From Oscillospiraceae bacterium (GTDB taxonomy: Bacteria; Bacillota; Clostridia; Oscillospirales; Acutalibacteraceae), in contig SVNZ01000001.1 of assembly GCA_015066595.1 (NCBI GenBank), positions 124,001-188,000 on the forward strand: a stretch of 64,000 bases of DNA. Reading direction: 5' to 3'. Positions 18,116 through 26,837 of the stretch are shown here, piece after piece (the stretch's first letter is position 1; each line of letters starts with the position of its first letter). The position numbers and the translations under genes were made by a program. The notes under the pieces are model-generated. The model ran no database searches, was not told the DNA's origin, and saw only the letters and a program-made list of their open reading frames with translations.

Positions 18116-18462
18116 GCGAGTAAATCAGGCAGTTGCGGGCAATGTGTGAAAACATATGTCCGAGGAAAGTCCGGGCTCCATAGAGCAAGAATAACGGCTA
18201 ACGGCCGCCGGGGGCGACCCTAGGGATAGTGCAACAGAAATAAACCGCCACTCTTTGTGGTAAGGATGGAAAGGCGAGGTAAGAGCTCACCGGGGTTGGG
18301 GAGACCCAACTGCCATGTAAACCCTATTCGGAGCAACACCGTGGTAAGACGTATGTGCCTGCTCGGCAAGTCTTTTGGAGGTGGCGTTGAGCTGATGCGG
18401 TAACGCTCAGCCAAGATAGATGACTGCCAAATACAAAACCCGGCTTATAGATTTAGTCGCAT
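18116..18462 (+). ncRNA. rnpB: RNase P RNA, catalytic subunit of tRNA 5'-end processing
   Basis: The RNA contains the conserved core GAGGAAAGTCCGGGCTCC near its 5' end, GGCCGCCGGGGGCGACCC-like P-helix sequence, and the 3' core GATAGATGACTGCC. The 5' GCGAGTAAATC and 3' GATTTAGTCGC ends pair to form P1. Length (about 350 nt) fits bacterial RNase P RNA. Ends are set from the promoter and the P1 helix, so they may be off by a few bases. Confidence 0.96.
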
Positions 18463-18464
18463 TA

Positions 18465-18489
18465 AAACACCCGAAAGGGTGTTTTTTTA
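18465..18489 (+). terminator. rnpB terminator
   Basis: AACACCC-GAAA-GGGTGTT followed by TTTTT directly after the RNase P RNA. A GNRA-type loop makes the hairpin very stable. Confidence 0.9.
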
Positions 18490-19938
18490 TTTATTATTTT
18501 TCTTTAGAAGTTCGTGTTTAATATCCCACAATCCTTGAGATAAGTCTACATAATATGTGTGTGGATTTTCGAAACGTTTCACTTCATCCCATAGCGTGTC
18601 TATGTGTGCTTTACAGTAGTGCTTTATATGCTCTAGTGTTGGCATTTCCTCAATTGGTTTTCCGTTTTCAAAGTATTTTTTCATCAATGGTATCGCAATA
18701 AAGTTATCTACAGTCTTGCGTTTCCATGTGTGTTCCGGATCAAAAAGCTCATAAGGCTTGCTGTCATCAATCTTTTCATCATGTAGCGAAATTACGTCAG
18801 CCATAGCTTTGTTAGTATCTTTATCATAAAGTCTCCATACTTTTTTAAAGCATGGGGTAGTTATTTTTTCTACATTTTCGCTGATTTTTATTTTAGGAGT
18901 TATATTGCCGTTTTCATCTTCTACAGCAACAAGTTTATAAACACCACCGAATACCGGTTGTGATGATGAAGTGATTAAACGTTCGCCAACACCAAAGGTA
19001 TCAACCTGAGCACCTTGTAACAGCATATCTCTGATGATGTATTCATCCAGTGAATTAGATGCGCATATTTTGCAATCTGGAAAACCTGCATCGTCTAGCA
19101 TTTTTCTTGCTTTTTTAGAGAGATAAGTTATATCACCGCTATCTATTCTTATTCCGACAGGTCTATATCCGTTAGGAACCAGTTCCTCATTGAATACTTT
19201 GATAGCGTTTGGGATTCCTGATTTTAATACATTATATGTATCTACAAGTAGTGTACAGGAATTAGGATATCTTCTGGCATATGCTCTGAAAGCATCTATT
19301 TCACTATCAAACATTTGCACCCAGCTATGCGCCATTGTACCAAGTGCGGGTATTTCAAGATCTCTGTCGGCAATAGCACAAGCTGTACCTACGCAACCGC
19401 CGATATATGCTGCTCTTGCGCCATAGACAGCACCATCAAACCCTTGTGCTCTGCGAGAACCGAATTCCATTACTGCTCGACTTTCAGCAGCTCTTACGAT
19501 TCTGTTTGCTTTTGTTGCTATCAGACTCTGGTGGTTAATACATAGCAGTATCATTGTTTCAACAAATTGTGCTTGTATAACCGGTCCTTTAACCGTGACA
19601 ATAGGTTCACCGGGGAATATAGGTGTTCCTTCAGGAATAGCCCAAACATCGCAAGAAAACTCAAAATCTCTCATATATTTAAGAAAATCTTCTGAGAACA
19701 GCTTTTTTCTTCTTAAATATTCAATGTCCTCATTAGTGAATTTCAGATTATTTAGATAATTGACCATTTGCTCTACGCCGGCCATTATTGCGAAACCACC
19801 TTTGTCAGGGTTTTTTCTGTAGAACATATCAAAATAGGCTATTTTATCTTTAAAACCGTTTTCAAAATAGCCGCCAGCCATTGTTATTTCATAGAAGTCA
19901 GTTAGTAAAGTGAGATTTCTCTTAACATTATCTGTCAT
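18487..19938 (-). CDS. pncB: Nicotinate phosphoribosyltransferase
   Basis: The enzyme joins nicotinate to PRPP in the NAD salvage pathway. The 483-residue protein has the N-terminal LLTDFYEITMAGGYF, FGSRRAQGFDGAVYGARAAYIGG and GIRIDSGDITYLSKKAR motifs of the family. The ATG at 19938 follows AGGAGG at eight bases. It stands alone; nadD, the next step of the pathway, is about 22 kb away. Confidence 0.96.
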   Translation of the reverse strand: MTDNVKRNLTLLTDFYEITMAGGYFENGFKDKIAYFDMFYRKNPDKGGFAIMAGVEQMVNYLNNLKFTNEDIEYLRRKKLFSEDFLKYMRDFEFSCDVWAIPEGTPIFPGEPIVTVKGPVIQAQFVETMILLCINHQSLIATKANRIVRAAESRAVMEFGSRRAQGFDGAVYGARAAYIGGCVGTACAIADRDLEIPALGTMAHSWVQMFDSEIDAFRAYARRYPNSCTLLVDTYNVLKSGIPNAIKVFNEELVPNGYRPVGIRIDSGDITYLSKKARKMLDDAGFPDCKICASNSLDEYIIRDMLLQGAQVDTFGVGERLITSSSQPVFGGVYKLVAVEDENGNITPKIKISENVEKITTPCFKKVWRLYDKDTNKAMADVISLHDEKIDDSKPYELFDPEHTWKRKTVDNFIAIPLMKKYFENGKPIEEMPTLEHIKHYCKAHIDTLWDEVKRFENPHTYYVDLSQGLWDIKHELLKKNNK

Positions 19939-19975
19939 ATATACATCCTCCTAATGTTTTTTCGAATTTGTTCTT

Positions 19976-19986
19976 ATTATAGCACA
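19976..19986 (-). promoter_or_regulatory. Extended -10 promoter of pncB
   Basis: On the minus strand TGTGCTATAAT is an extended -10 identical to that of yebC. The -35 region (ATGTTT at 17 bases) is poor. Confidence 0.5.
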
Positions 19987-20087
19987 AAAAGTAACTAAAA
20001 ACATTACAGATTTTGCTAAAAAATTAAAGTTTTGTAACGTTTTTGGTAAAAATATTTCATTTTTTTAAATTTTCTTACAAAAAAGAC

Positions 20088-20116
20088 TTGTTTTTTTTCT
20101 AATTATGTATTATACT
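20088..20116 (+). promoter_or_regulatory. Promoter of the small XRE gene
   Basis: TTGTTT and TATACT separated by 17 bases. It leaves a 5' leader of roughly 90 bases before the ATG, AT-rich, in which I saw no clear fold. The 274-base gap between pncB and this gene holds only the two divergent promoters and this leader. Confidence 0.6.
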
Positions 20117-20211
20117 AGCCTTACGTTAGATTTTTGCGTTTAAAGAATTTCTATACAGAATTATCTAAAAGAAATTAATTACTACTAAATATATAGTTGG
20201 GGAGAATTATA

Positions 20212-20463
20212 ATGAGATTACGTAAACAAGAACTTGGCGACCGTAATGTGGTTGGAGCTAGAGTAGAAGCTGCTCGTAAAAAAAGAGGTATGAAGCAGAA
20301 GGAACTTCTGGCACAGCTTCAGGTAAACGGTGTAGATATGAACGCGTCTGGTCTTTCTAAACTTGAAGGTCAGATCAGATATGTAACTGATGTTGAGCTA
20401 ATTGCTTTAGCTGACATCCTCGAAGTGTCTGTTGATTTCTTACTTGGCAGAGCTTCACAATAA
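20212..20463 (+). CDS. Small XRE-family HTH protein
   Basis: The 83-residue protein is little more than a helix-turn-helix: VGARVEAARKKRGMKQKELLAQL, then SGLSKLEGQIRYVTDVELIALADIL and the typical SVDFLLGR end. The ORF track starts at a TTG in the ribosome binding site; the ATG at 20212 lies seven bases after GGGGAG and is preferred. It has its own promoter and a strong terminator, so it is a single-gene unit. Its target is unknown. Confidence 0.85.
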   Translation: MRLRKQELGDRNVVGARVEAARKKRGMKQKELLAQLQVNGVDMNASGLSKLEGQIRYVTDVELIALADILEVSVDFLLGRASQ

Positions 20464-20497
20464 AATTTGAGTTTTTCCAGCATTTTGGTTTCTGTTT

Positions 20498-20536
20498 TTC
20501 AGGCGGTAAGTTTATCTTGCCGCCTGAATTTTTTTA
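20498..20536 (+). terminator. Terminator of the small XRE gene
   Basis: A 13-bp stem (TTCAGGCGGTAAG / CTTGCCGCCTGAA, one wobble pair) with loop TTTAT is followed by TTTTTTTA. Confidence 0.92.
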
Positions 20537-20575
20537 TATAATTATCTCATACTTTAAATAGTGTGGGGTGATATT

Positions 20576-21592
20576 TTGAAGAGTCGTATCTATAAGTATA
20601 AAGAACATATTATATTTTTGCTTGTTTTTTCTGCTTTATTTTTGTTGATAAAAACTTTCTTCTTATATTTCTTACCTTTTATTATAGGTGTTGCTGTATC
20701 ACTTCTGATGTATCCTGTTTATAGTTTTATGAAAAGTCGCCTTTCTTTTAAGCCGGCTTTCTCCGCAACAGTGATTACTTTGTTCATTTTTTCTGCAGTA
20801 TTATCAATCATTACTTTTGTTTTGTACTTATTGATTAAAGAGTCCATAAATTTATATCTTAATAATAGAGTTATATTTGAAAGTGTATTTGAACAAATTG
20901 ATTTTTCTAACACATTAAAAGAGCTTAACATTAACAATGATATGTTTTCTAAACTTTCTGATACAGCTTTCAGTATTGTTAGAATTATTCCGATTACTAT
21001 AACATTATTCATTATTTCATTTGTGTCTACTGTCTGCTTTATTAATAACCTGCCAACTATAAAGAAGTGTTTATTATTAAAACTAAACGAAAAATATCGT
21101 GAAGATGTACAGAATGTTTTCTTAAGATCAAAAGATATTTTCAAAAAGTTTGTAAAATCTTATATTTTGCTATATATACTTACTTTTTTTGAGTCACTAT
21201 TTATATTTGCTTTGATCGACTTGGATTATAAGCTCGTTTTTGCTTTTTTAGCTGCTGTTTCAGATGTTTTACCGATTTTGGGACCCGGTACCGTATATCT
21301 GCCTATTGCTGTAGTTAAGGCTTTGTCAGGTGACTATTTATCTGCAGTTACTTTGCTTGTTTTTTGGGGAATTGTTATTGTTATACGACAAATTATAGAG
21401 CCAAAACTTCTTTCAGACTCGATTAAAATTCATCCGCTTGTAATTTTATCTGCACTGTATTTTTCAATAGTTAGTTCAAATATTTGGGTTCTTTTTTATC
21501 TCGTTTTAATCGCTTTATCTTATAAAATATTGATAGAATCAAAGATACTTTCCCCAATTTTTTTAACACATACTGTTGATGATAGTAAATAA
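20576..21592 (+). CDS. AI-2E/YtvI family permease, sporulation-type
   Basis: The 338-residue polytopic membrane protein belongs to the AI-2E transporter-like family: an N-terminal hydrophobic pair (IIFLLVFSALFLLIKTFFLYFLPFIIG), a central soluble stretch and a C-terminal permease half with VSDVLPILGPGTVYLPIA and IRQIIEPKLLS. The family includes YtvI of spore formers, the closest by size and gene type, but the substrate is unknown. The ORF track uses GTG at 20561; TTG at 20576 is better placed after GGGGTGA. Confidence 0.85.
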   Translation: MKSRIYKYKEHIIFLLVFSALFLLIKTFFLYFLPFIIGVAVSLLMYPVYSFMKSRLSFKPAFSATVITLFIFSAVLSIITFVLYLLIKESINLYLNNRVIFESVFEQIDFSNTLKELNINNDMFSKLSDTAFSIVRIIPITITLFIISFVSTVCFINNLPTIKKCLLLKLNEKYREDVQNVFLRSKDIFKKFVKSYILLYILTFFESLFIFALIDLDYKLVFAFLAAVSDVLPILGPGTVYLPIAVVKALSGDYLSAVTLLVFWGIVIVIRQIIEPKLLSDSIKIHPLVILSALYFSIVSSNIWVLFYLVLIALSYKILIESKILSPIFLTHTVDDSK

Positions 21593-21594
21593 TA

Positions 21595-21622
21595 TTGATA
21601 TTTTTTAAAAAAAGCGTATAAT
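21595..21622 (+). promoter_or_regulatory. Promoter of the murD operon
   Basis: TTGATA and TATAAT separated by 16 bases, about 30 bases before the murD ATG, which has CGGAGG as ribosome binding site. Confidence 0.65.
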
Positions 21623-21652
21623 TACATTGTACTTTGTAAACGGAGGAAAATT

Positions 21653-23044
21653 ATGGATAATAGGATTTTTAATTTTCTCACATCTTTAAAAGGTAAAAAG
21701 ATTTCACTTATTGGTATTGGCAGAAGCAATCTGCCTTTAATTAAGCTGTTTTCGTCATATGGGGCACAGGTGACTGCTTGCGATAGACGTTCATATGAAG
21801 AGCTGGGCGAATTCGCTGAGTTAGCTCAGGAAAGCGGTGCTACTTTATCCTTAGGTGAAGGTTATCTTGAAAATTTAGATGCTGATATAGTGCTCAGGAC
21901 ACCTGGGATGAGGTACTATCTTGATAATTTGGTTGAAATGCGAAAAAATGGTGTGGTAGTTACATCTGAAATGGAGCTTTTCTTTGATTTGTGTCCTTGT
22001 AAGATTATTGGCGTTACTGGTTCCGATGGTAAGACAACAACCACTACTATAATATCTGAATTATTGAAAAAAGCCGGATATAAGGTGCATTTGGGAGGTA
22101 ATATCGGAAAACCACTTTTACCTAAAATTGAGAGCATTGATGTTGATGATATTGCTGTTGTGGAGCTTTCAAGCTTTCAGCTTATTTCAATGAGAAAAAG
22201 TCCTGATGTTTCTATTGTTACTAACATTGAACCTAATCATCTTGATATACATAAAGATATGCAAGAGTATGTTGATTCCAAAAAGAATGTTGTTATTCAT
22301 CAGAATGCTTTTTCTAAAACTGTATTGAACCTTGATAATGAACTTTCAAATAGCTTTTCTGATGATGTTAGAGGCGAGTTGCGAAAATTCAGTAGAACAG
22401 CTCCTGTATTCAATGGATGTTATCTTTGTGGTGAAGATATTTTTTATAGCGAATTCGGTGAAAAAGTCAAGGTTTTATCAAAGTCTGATATTAAAATCCC
22501 TGGTATGCATAACGTCGAAAATTTCATGACTGCAATTTCTGCTGTTTGGGGTTTAGTTAGTATTGATGCGATAGTTGATGTTGCAAAGAGTTTTGGTGGA
22601 GTTGAGCACAGGGCTGAGTTTGTTAGAGAGCTTAACGGTGTCAGATATTATAATGACTCTATAGCCAGCAGTCCTACACGAACCGCTTGTGGCACGTTAT
22701 CACTTTACGATGAGAAAATTTTACTCATTTGTGGTGGATATGATAAAAACTTGGATTATACCGATTTAGGCGGTATTATCTGTGAAAAAGTAAAGCATCT
22801 CATACTTTTGGGAGCAACAGCTGATAAGATTGAAAATGCAGTCAAAAATTGTTTTGCTTTTTGTGACTGTGGCATCAATATTATCAGAGTTAATTCTATG
22901 GAAGATGCTGTTAATAAAGCTAGAGAACTTGCTGTTTGTGGTGATGTTGTGTCAATGTCACCTGCAAGCGCTAGCTTTGATATGTATAAAAATTTTGAAG
23001 AACGTGGTAATCACTTCAAAATGTTAGTAAATGAGCTAGTATGA
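21653..23044 (+). CDS. murD: UDP-N-acetylmuramoyl-L-alanine--D-glutamate ligase
   Basis: MurD adds D-Glu to UDP-MurNAc-L-Ala in peptidoglycan precursor synthesis. The 463-residue protein has the three-domain Mur ligase layout with the ATP loop GVTGSDGKTTTTT, ELSSFQL, NIEPNHLDIH, the HRAEFV segment and NDSIASSPTRT. It is outside the usual mra/dcw cluster and heads an operon with a GNAT protein that overlaps its stop by four bases. Confidence 0.95.
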   Translation: MDNRIFNFLTSLKGKKISLIGIGRSNLPLIKLFSSYGAQVTACDRRSYEELGEFAELAQESGATLSLGEGYLENLDADIVLRTPGMRYYLDNLVEMRKNGVVVTSEMELFFDLCPCKIIGVTGSDGKTTTTTIISELLKKAGYKVHLGGNIGKPLLPKIESIDVDDIAVVELSSFQLISMRKSPDVSIVTNIEPNHLDIHKDMQEYVDSKKNVVIHQNAFSKTVLNLDNELSNSFSDDVRGELRKFSRTAPVFNGCYLCGEDIFYSEFGEKVKVLSKSDIKIPGMHNVENFMTAISAVWGLVSIDAIVDVAKSFGGVEHRAEFVRELNGVRYYNDSIASSPTRTACGTLSLYDEKILLICGGYDKNLDYTDLGGIICEKVKHLILLGATADKIENAVKNCFAFCDCGINIIRVNSMEDAVNKARELAVCGDVVSMSPASASFDMYKNFEERGNHFKMLVNELV

Positions 23045-23817
23045 TAAAGATAATTGACAGCGAGTTTAAGCTTTTAAACGAGTTTGAGAGGTTTTGTTCT
23101 ATAGACTCTTTTGGCACAAGAATATATTCGCATTTCTTGTGTTATGGTCACGGTTTTGATTTTGTGGATTTTTGGGTTCAAATTTCTGAAAGTGGTTGTA
23201 TTACAAGTGCTATTTCTTGTTTAGACAATGATTTTGTGCTTTGTTTTTCGTCTGACTCAGATTTTATTGAACTTTCTGCATTTATAAATTTTCAAAGTAA
23301 AAATTCCATTACATATGATATTGAGTATGATGACAAGCTAAAAATAATATATGATACAAAGCTTACGGGTGATATATTAACTTATTTTGGTAACAATAAA
23401 GATATTTTACCGTACGAAATTATTTCTCCTGAGCCTAAAGTTTATCATGAACTACTTTTGACTTGTGAGAGTGAAGATTTTATTGTGCCTGATTATTTTA
23501 ATTTTCTTTCAGATGTTACAAGAAGAATAAGCAGAAATTTATGTGTGTTGTCAGGAATAATCAAAGACAACTCACTTGTTAGTTGTGCAATGACGGTCTC
23601 ACAGACTAAAAATTGTGTAATTTTGGGTGCGGTTGCTACTCATCCTGATCATAGAAAACACGGTTACGCAGGCAGTGTTGTTAAAACGTTGGCAGAAAAA
23701 TTCAGACATCTAAATAAGGTTTATATTTATACAACAGTTGAACGCAATACTCGTTTTTATGAAAGTTTAGGGTTTACAATATCCGGAAAGTGGGTCAAAT
23801 GCGTTTTTGGAGGATAA
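23041..23817 (+). CDS. GNAT family N-acetyltransferase
   Basis: The C-terminal half carries the GNAT acetyl-CoA motif (ILGAVATHPDHRKHGYAGSVVKTLAEKF) and the final YESLGFTISGKW strand. The N-terminal 130 residues are diverged and I do not recognise a separate domain. The ATG overlaps the murD stop (ATGA), so translation is coupled, and the lyase-like gene follows three bases later. The substrate is unknown. Confidence 0.85.
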   Translation: MIKIIDSEFKLLNEFERFCSIDSFGTRIYSHFLCYGHGFDFVDFWVQISESGCITSAISCLDNDFVLCFSSDSDFIELSAFINFQSKNSITYDIEYDDKLKIIYDTKLTGDILTYFGNNKDILPYEIISPEPKVYHELLLTCESEDFIVPDYFNFLSDVTRRISRNLCVLSGIIKDNSLVSCAMTVSQTKNCVILGAVATHPDHRKHGYAGSVVKTLAEKFRHLNKVYIYTTVERNTRFYESLGFTISGKWVKCVFGG

Positions 23818-23820
23818 GAT

Positions 23821-25080
23821 TTGAATAATTTGTTTAGCTTTGATAATAGATTATTGGAACTTTCTGACAGAGCACTGGAAATGTGTGCAGAGAGTTTTAA
23901 GAAAATTGAAAAGATTCAAGAGTACAATCAGCAGAAAATGCTCAGAGCATTTCAAAATGCCGGTGTTTCTGAAAGTCATTTTGCTGGTTCTACGGGCTAT
24001 GGATATGATGACAGAGGACGTGAGATCTTAGACAAGGTTTACGCTTATGTTTTTGATGCTGAAGATGCACTTGTAAGACATAATTTTGTTAGCGGAACTC
24101 ACACTTTAGCTGTCGCTTTGTTCGGAATGTTGAGGCCTGGTGATGAGATGGTTTGTGTTACTGGTACTCCTTATGATACTATTCAGGGAACTATTGGCAT
24201 TAACTCTGACTACAGCGGATCTCTTAAAGATTTTGGTGTCAAATACAGTGAAGTTGCGCTGAAAGAAGATGGGACCATTGATTTGGAGACTATCAAAGAA
24301 GTTGCTTTAAGAGAACCTAAAATGATATATATACAGCGTTCAAGAGGTTATTTAGTTAGAGATTCACTACTTTGTAAAGACATAAAAGCTATTTGCGATG
24401 TTGTAAGAAGCGTCACAGATAAATCAATTATTATGCTTGATAACTGCTATGGAGAGTTTGTCGAGTGTGATGAACCGCTCAAAAACGGTGTAGATATAAT
24501 GGCGGGTTCTCTTATAAAGAATCCGGGTGGTGGTATTGCTCCTACAGGTGGATACATAGCAGGACGTGCTGATTTAGTTGAGATGTGCTCATATAGACTA
24601 ACAACACCGGGTACCGGTAAAGAACTTGGTTGTACTTTATCTGTACTCAGAGAGATGTTTATGGGCGCTTTTCATGCGCCACAGGTGGTTGGAGAGGCTC
24701 TAAAAACAGCTGTATTCACTGCTGCTTTATTTGAACTTATGGGATATGACGTTTCACCTAAGTATAATGATGATAGGGGAGATATCATAGAAGTTGTTAA
24801 ACTACATAACAGTGAAAACTTGATTGCTTTTTGTAAAGGAATTCAAAAAGGCTCACCTGTTGACAGCTTTGTGACACCATATCCATCTGATATGCCTGGT
24901 TATGATTCTAAGGTTATCATGGCTGCTGGTGCGTTTACTTTAGGTTCATCAATAGAGCTTTCCGCTGATGCACCGCTAAGAGAACCATATGCTGTTTGGA
25001 TGCAAGGTGGATTAAATTTTAATAGTAGTAAAGTAGGCATTATGCTTGCTGCTCAAGAAGTTTTGAAAATAAACGAATAA
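23821..25080 (+). CDS. Methionine gamma-lyase family PLP enzyme (YnbB/aluminium-resistance type)
   Basis: The 419-residue protein is of the PLP-dependent family annotated as methionine gamma-lyase or aluminium resistance protein: HFAGSTGYGYDDRGRE, FVSGTHTLAVALFGMLRPGDE, the Asp of IIMLDNCYGEF that would bind the pyridine nitrogen, and SLIKNPGGGIAPTGGY with the PLP lysine. Start is TTG with GGAGG upstream. The true reaction is not established for most members. It is the last gene of the murD unit. Confidence 0.9.
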   Translation: MNNLFSFDNRLLELSDRALEMCAESFKKIEKIQEYNQQKMLRAFQNAGVSESHFAGSTGYGYDDRGREILDKVYAYVFDAEDALVRHNFVSGTHTLAVALFGMLRPGDEMVCVTGTPYDTIQGTIGINSDYSGSLKDFGVKYSEVALKEDGTIDLETIKEVALREPKMIYIQRSRGYLVRDSLLCKDIKAICDVVRSVTDKSIIMLDNCYGEFVECDEPLKNGVDIMAGSLIKNPGGGIAPTGGYIAGRADLVEMCSYRLTTPGTGKELGCTLSVLREMFMGAFHAPQVVGEALKTAVFTAALFELMGYDVSPKYNDDRGDIIEVVKLHNSENLIAFCKGIQKGSPVDSFVTPYPSDMPGYDSKVIMAAGAFTLGSSIELSADAPLREPYAVWMQGGLNFNSSKVGIMLAAQEVLKINE

Positions 25081-25081
25081 G

Positions 25082-25119
25082 AAAAAGCTCTTACCCTATG
25101 GTAAGAGCTATAATTATTT
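25082..25119. terminator. Bidirectional terminator
   Basis: AGCTCTTACC-CTAT-GGTAAGAGCT is a perfect 10-bp stem between convergent genes. The minus-strand T-run (TTTTTC) is immediate; on the plus strand the tail is ATAATTATTTTT. Confidence 0.85.
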
Positions 25120-25560
25120 TTCTCTGAGCTTTTTAAAAAAATGTGATAAAAGTTCGCTACATTCTTTTTCTAATATGCCACCTTCGCAATTTGGCTTGAA
25201 AGAGTTTGGCATATCTAATATGTTTAGTGTTGAACCACAACAGCCGAAGTTTTTATCATATGCGCCGAAATATACGTTTGGAATTCTTGCGTTGACTATT
25301 GCGCCGCTACACATTGGGCAAGGTTCAAGAGTAACATAGATATCGCATTCCCAAAGTCGCCATCCGCCTAACTTTTCACATGCGGTGTTTATTGCTTCGA
25401 TTTCAGCGTGGGAGAGGGCGTTTTTTGATTTTTCACGACGATTTCTGCCGGTTGATATTATTTCTCCGTTTTTTACAATTATAGCACCTACCGGTACTTC
25501 TCCTTCATCAAAGGCTTCTTTTGCAAGATTGAGTGCTTCTTGCATTAATTTTTCTTTCAT
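25114..25560 (-). CDS. tadA: tRNA-specific adenosine deaminase
   Basis: TadA converts A34 to inosine in tRNA-Arg. The 148-residue product has the zinc deaminase motifs HAEIEAI and PCPMCSGAI with the catalytic Glu. The ORF track starts at a TTG at 25572 inside the ribosome binding site; ATG at 25560, seven bases after GAGG, is the likely start. The gene begins two bases after the stop of the CPBP gene and shares its transcript. Confidence 0.95.
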   Translation of the reverse strand: MKEKLMQEALNLAKEAFDEGEVPVGAIIVKNGEIISTGRNRREKSKNALSHAEIEAINTACEKLGGWRLWECDIYVTLEPCPMCSGAIVNARIPNVYFGAYDKNFGCCGSTLNILDMPNSFKPNCEGGILEKECSELLSHFFKKLREK

Positions 25561-25561
25561 T

Positions 25562-26584
25562 TTATACCTCAAGGAATATAGTGAGTACAGCTTCAGATAA
25601 CATCAGTATTGTGAATATTATTATCCAAGCATTTGAAGTGACTGCTTTTATTTTCTCTTTATATTGGAGCTCATCTTCTTTATCTTTAAGCACAAAAAAG
25701 CCTTTGTGTTTTTTTGCAAGAATAATAAAGCTGATAAGACCGAGCGCACATACTATAAGTGTTAATGCCACATTGAGAATGTTAATCGTGAAGTCGCTAA
25801 GTGCGGTGTGCTCTGATATAAGTGTCATTGTAACACTAAGGGCGTTGTTTAGAAAATGAATGATTATGCCAGGTACCAATGAGTTGGTTTTAACTGCGAT
25901 ATATCCCAGCACTAAGCCAACTACCGTTGCAAATGGAATTTGTGTGAAATTTCCGTGCATAAGTCCGAAGGTGATACCTGATACAAGAACAGCAAGCTTA
26001 TCTGAGTGTTTTCTAAAAGTATTAAGCACTACGCCTCTGAAAGCAAACTCTTCAACAAGAGCCGGTATTACAGCCACAGTAATATAGTATAATACAATAT
26101 CTAATACACCTTCACACTTGAATTCCATATTTATGCTGGCATCTATACCAAACATCTCAAAAATAGAAAGCAGAAGTTCGGATACATAATTAGATACCAT
26201 ACATATTCCTAAACCGAAAGTGCATATTAGGTATAGCATTTTAATATTTGTTTTTTGTAAAGGCAACACCTTTCCTAAATCTGCTTTTGTCATTAAGCAG
26301 AACAATAGTGAAACAAAGAAAAAACACACTAGCGATACAAAACCACTCAAAATCAGTACAAAGGTACTGTCTTCAAGTATAGCTTCAGCTGCATTTGTGG
26401 AGTTGCTGGTATCAAATCCACTTAATATGCTTGGTATAATAACAGCAAATAACGCAAAAAAAGATACAACTGATGTTGCAACAAAGTACAAAACAAGCAA
26501 AAAGCCTATTTTATTAGTATCTTTTTTAAGTTTATACCTTTTATATTCTAATAAATAATCCTGATAGTTATAGAAATATTGCAC
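25562..26584 (-). CDS. CPBP family intramembrane glutamic endopeptidase
   Basis: A 340-residue polytopic membrane protein with the CPBP (CAAX protease/bacteriocin-processing) motifs: EEFAFRGVVLNTF, FGLMHGNFTQIPFA and IIIHFLNNA, giving the Glu-Glu, Arg and two His of the active site. The start is GTG with AAGGAG eight bases upstream. Substrates of such proteases vary and cannot be inferred here; the partner gene tadA is unrelated. Confidence 0.9.
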   Translation of the reverse strand: MQYFYNYQDYLLEYKRYKLKKDTNKIGFLLVLYFVATSVVSFFALFAVIIPSILSGFDTSNSTNAAEAILEDSTFVLILSGFVSLVCFFFVSLLFCLMTKADLGKVLPLQKTNIKMLYLICTFGLGICMVSNYVSELLLSIFEMFGIDASINMEFKCEGVLDIVLYYITVAVIPALVEEFAFRGVVLNTFRKHSDKLAVLVSGITFGLMHGNFTQIPFATVVGLVLGYIAVKTNSLVPGIIIHFLNNALSVTMTLISEHTALSDFTINILNVALTLIVCALGLISFIILAKKHKGFFVLKDKEDELQYKEKIKAVTSNAWIIIFTILMLSEAVLTIFLEV

Positions 26585-26642
26585 GGAAAAACTCCTTATA
26601 AGTTTTTATATATAATAATACAAAAAATATAAAAAATAATTC

Positions 26643-26671
26643 TTGACAAACATAATAAAAGAATATATAAT
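26643..26671 (+). promoter_or_regulatory. Promoter of infC-rpmI-rplT
   Basis: A full consensus promoter, TTGACA-N17-TATAAT. Transcription should start near 26678, leaving a leader of about 160 bases. Confidence 0.92.
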
Positions 26672-26677
26672 ACGAAA

Positions 26678-26837
26678 GAACAATAAAGCAAAGCAGGAAT
26701 GCTTTCACCTGTGGGGTGTCGTCTGCACGGGTCAATACTTTCACATAGCGTAGTTATGTTTGATGTGTATTGCAATGCGGACGGAAGTGTTTCTGTTCGC
26801 ATTTATTTTTTGTAAATTAACTTTGGAGGTGCTAACC
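26678..26837 (+). promoter_or_regulatory. L20-type autoregulatory leader of infC-rpmI-rplT
   Basis: Two exclusive folds can be drawn. In one, GTCTGCA (26721-26727) pairs with TGCGGAC (26776-26782) and CAATAC (26733-26738) with GTATTG (26767-26772), a helix with an internal loop of the sort that ribosomal protein L20 binds. In the other, the segment 26774-26782 pairs downstream to make a terminator. This agrees with the known L20 leader of Firmicutes, in which excess L20 stops transcription ahead of infC. A short hairpin AAAGCA-GGA-TGCTTT-like also lies near the 5' end. The family assignment rests on position and pairing, not on a covariance search. Confidence 0.82.
26774..26812 (+). terminator. 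Attenuator terminator in the infC leader
   Basis: AATGCGGAC pairs with GTTCGCATT, extended inward by GGAA/TTTC-type pairs to about 13 bp with a GTGT loop, and is followed by TATTTTTTG. It ends 25 bases before the infC start and competes with the upstream helix. Confidence 0.82.

Noticed and set aside
18220-18414. 64-residue minus-strand ORF
   Set aside because: It lies wholly inside the RNase P RNA gene on the opposite strand and has no coding features.
20117-20211. Possible riboswitch in the leader of the small XRE gene
   Set aside because: The leader is AT-rich, I could draw no stable fold, and there is no attenuator before the gene.
26596-26802. 68-residue minus-strand ORF
   Set aside because: It covers the infC promoter and leader, whose RNA folds explain the sequence; no ribosome binding site.
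26760-26837. N-terminal extension of infC from the ORF-track start
   Set aside because: It runs through the attenuator hairpin and T-run and does not resemble IF-3; the GGAGGT and ATA explain the start.
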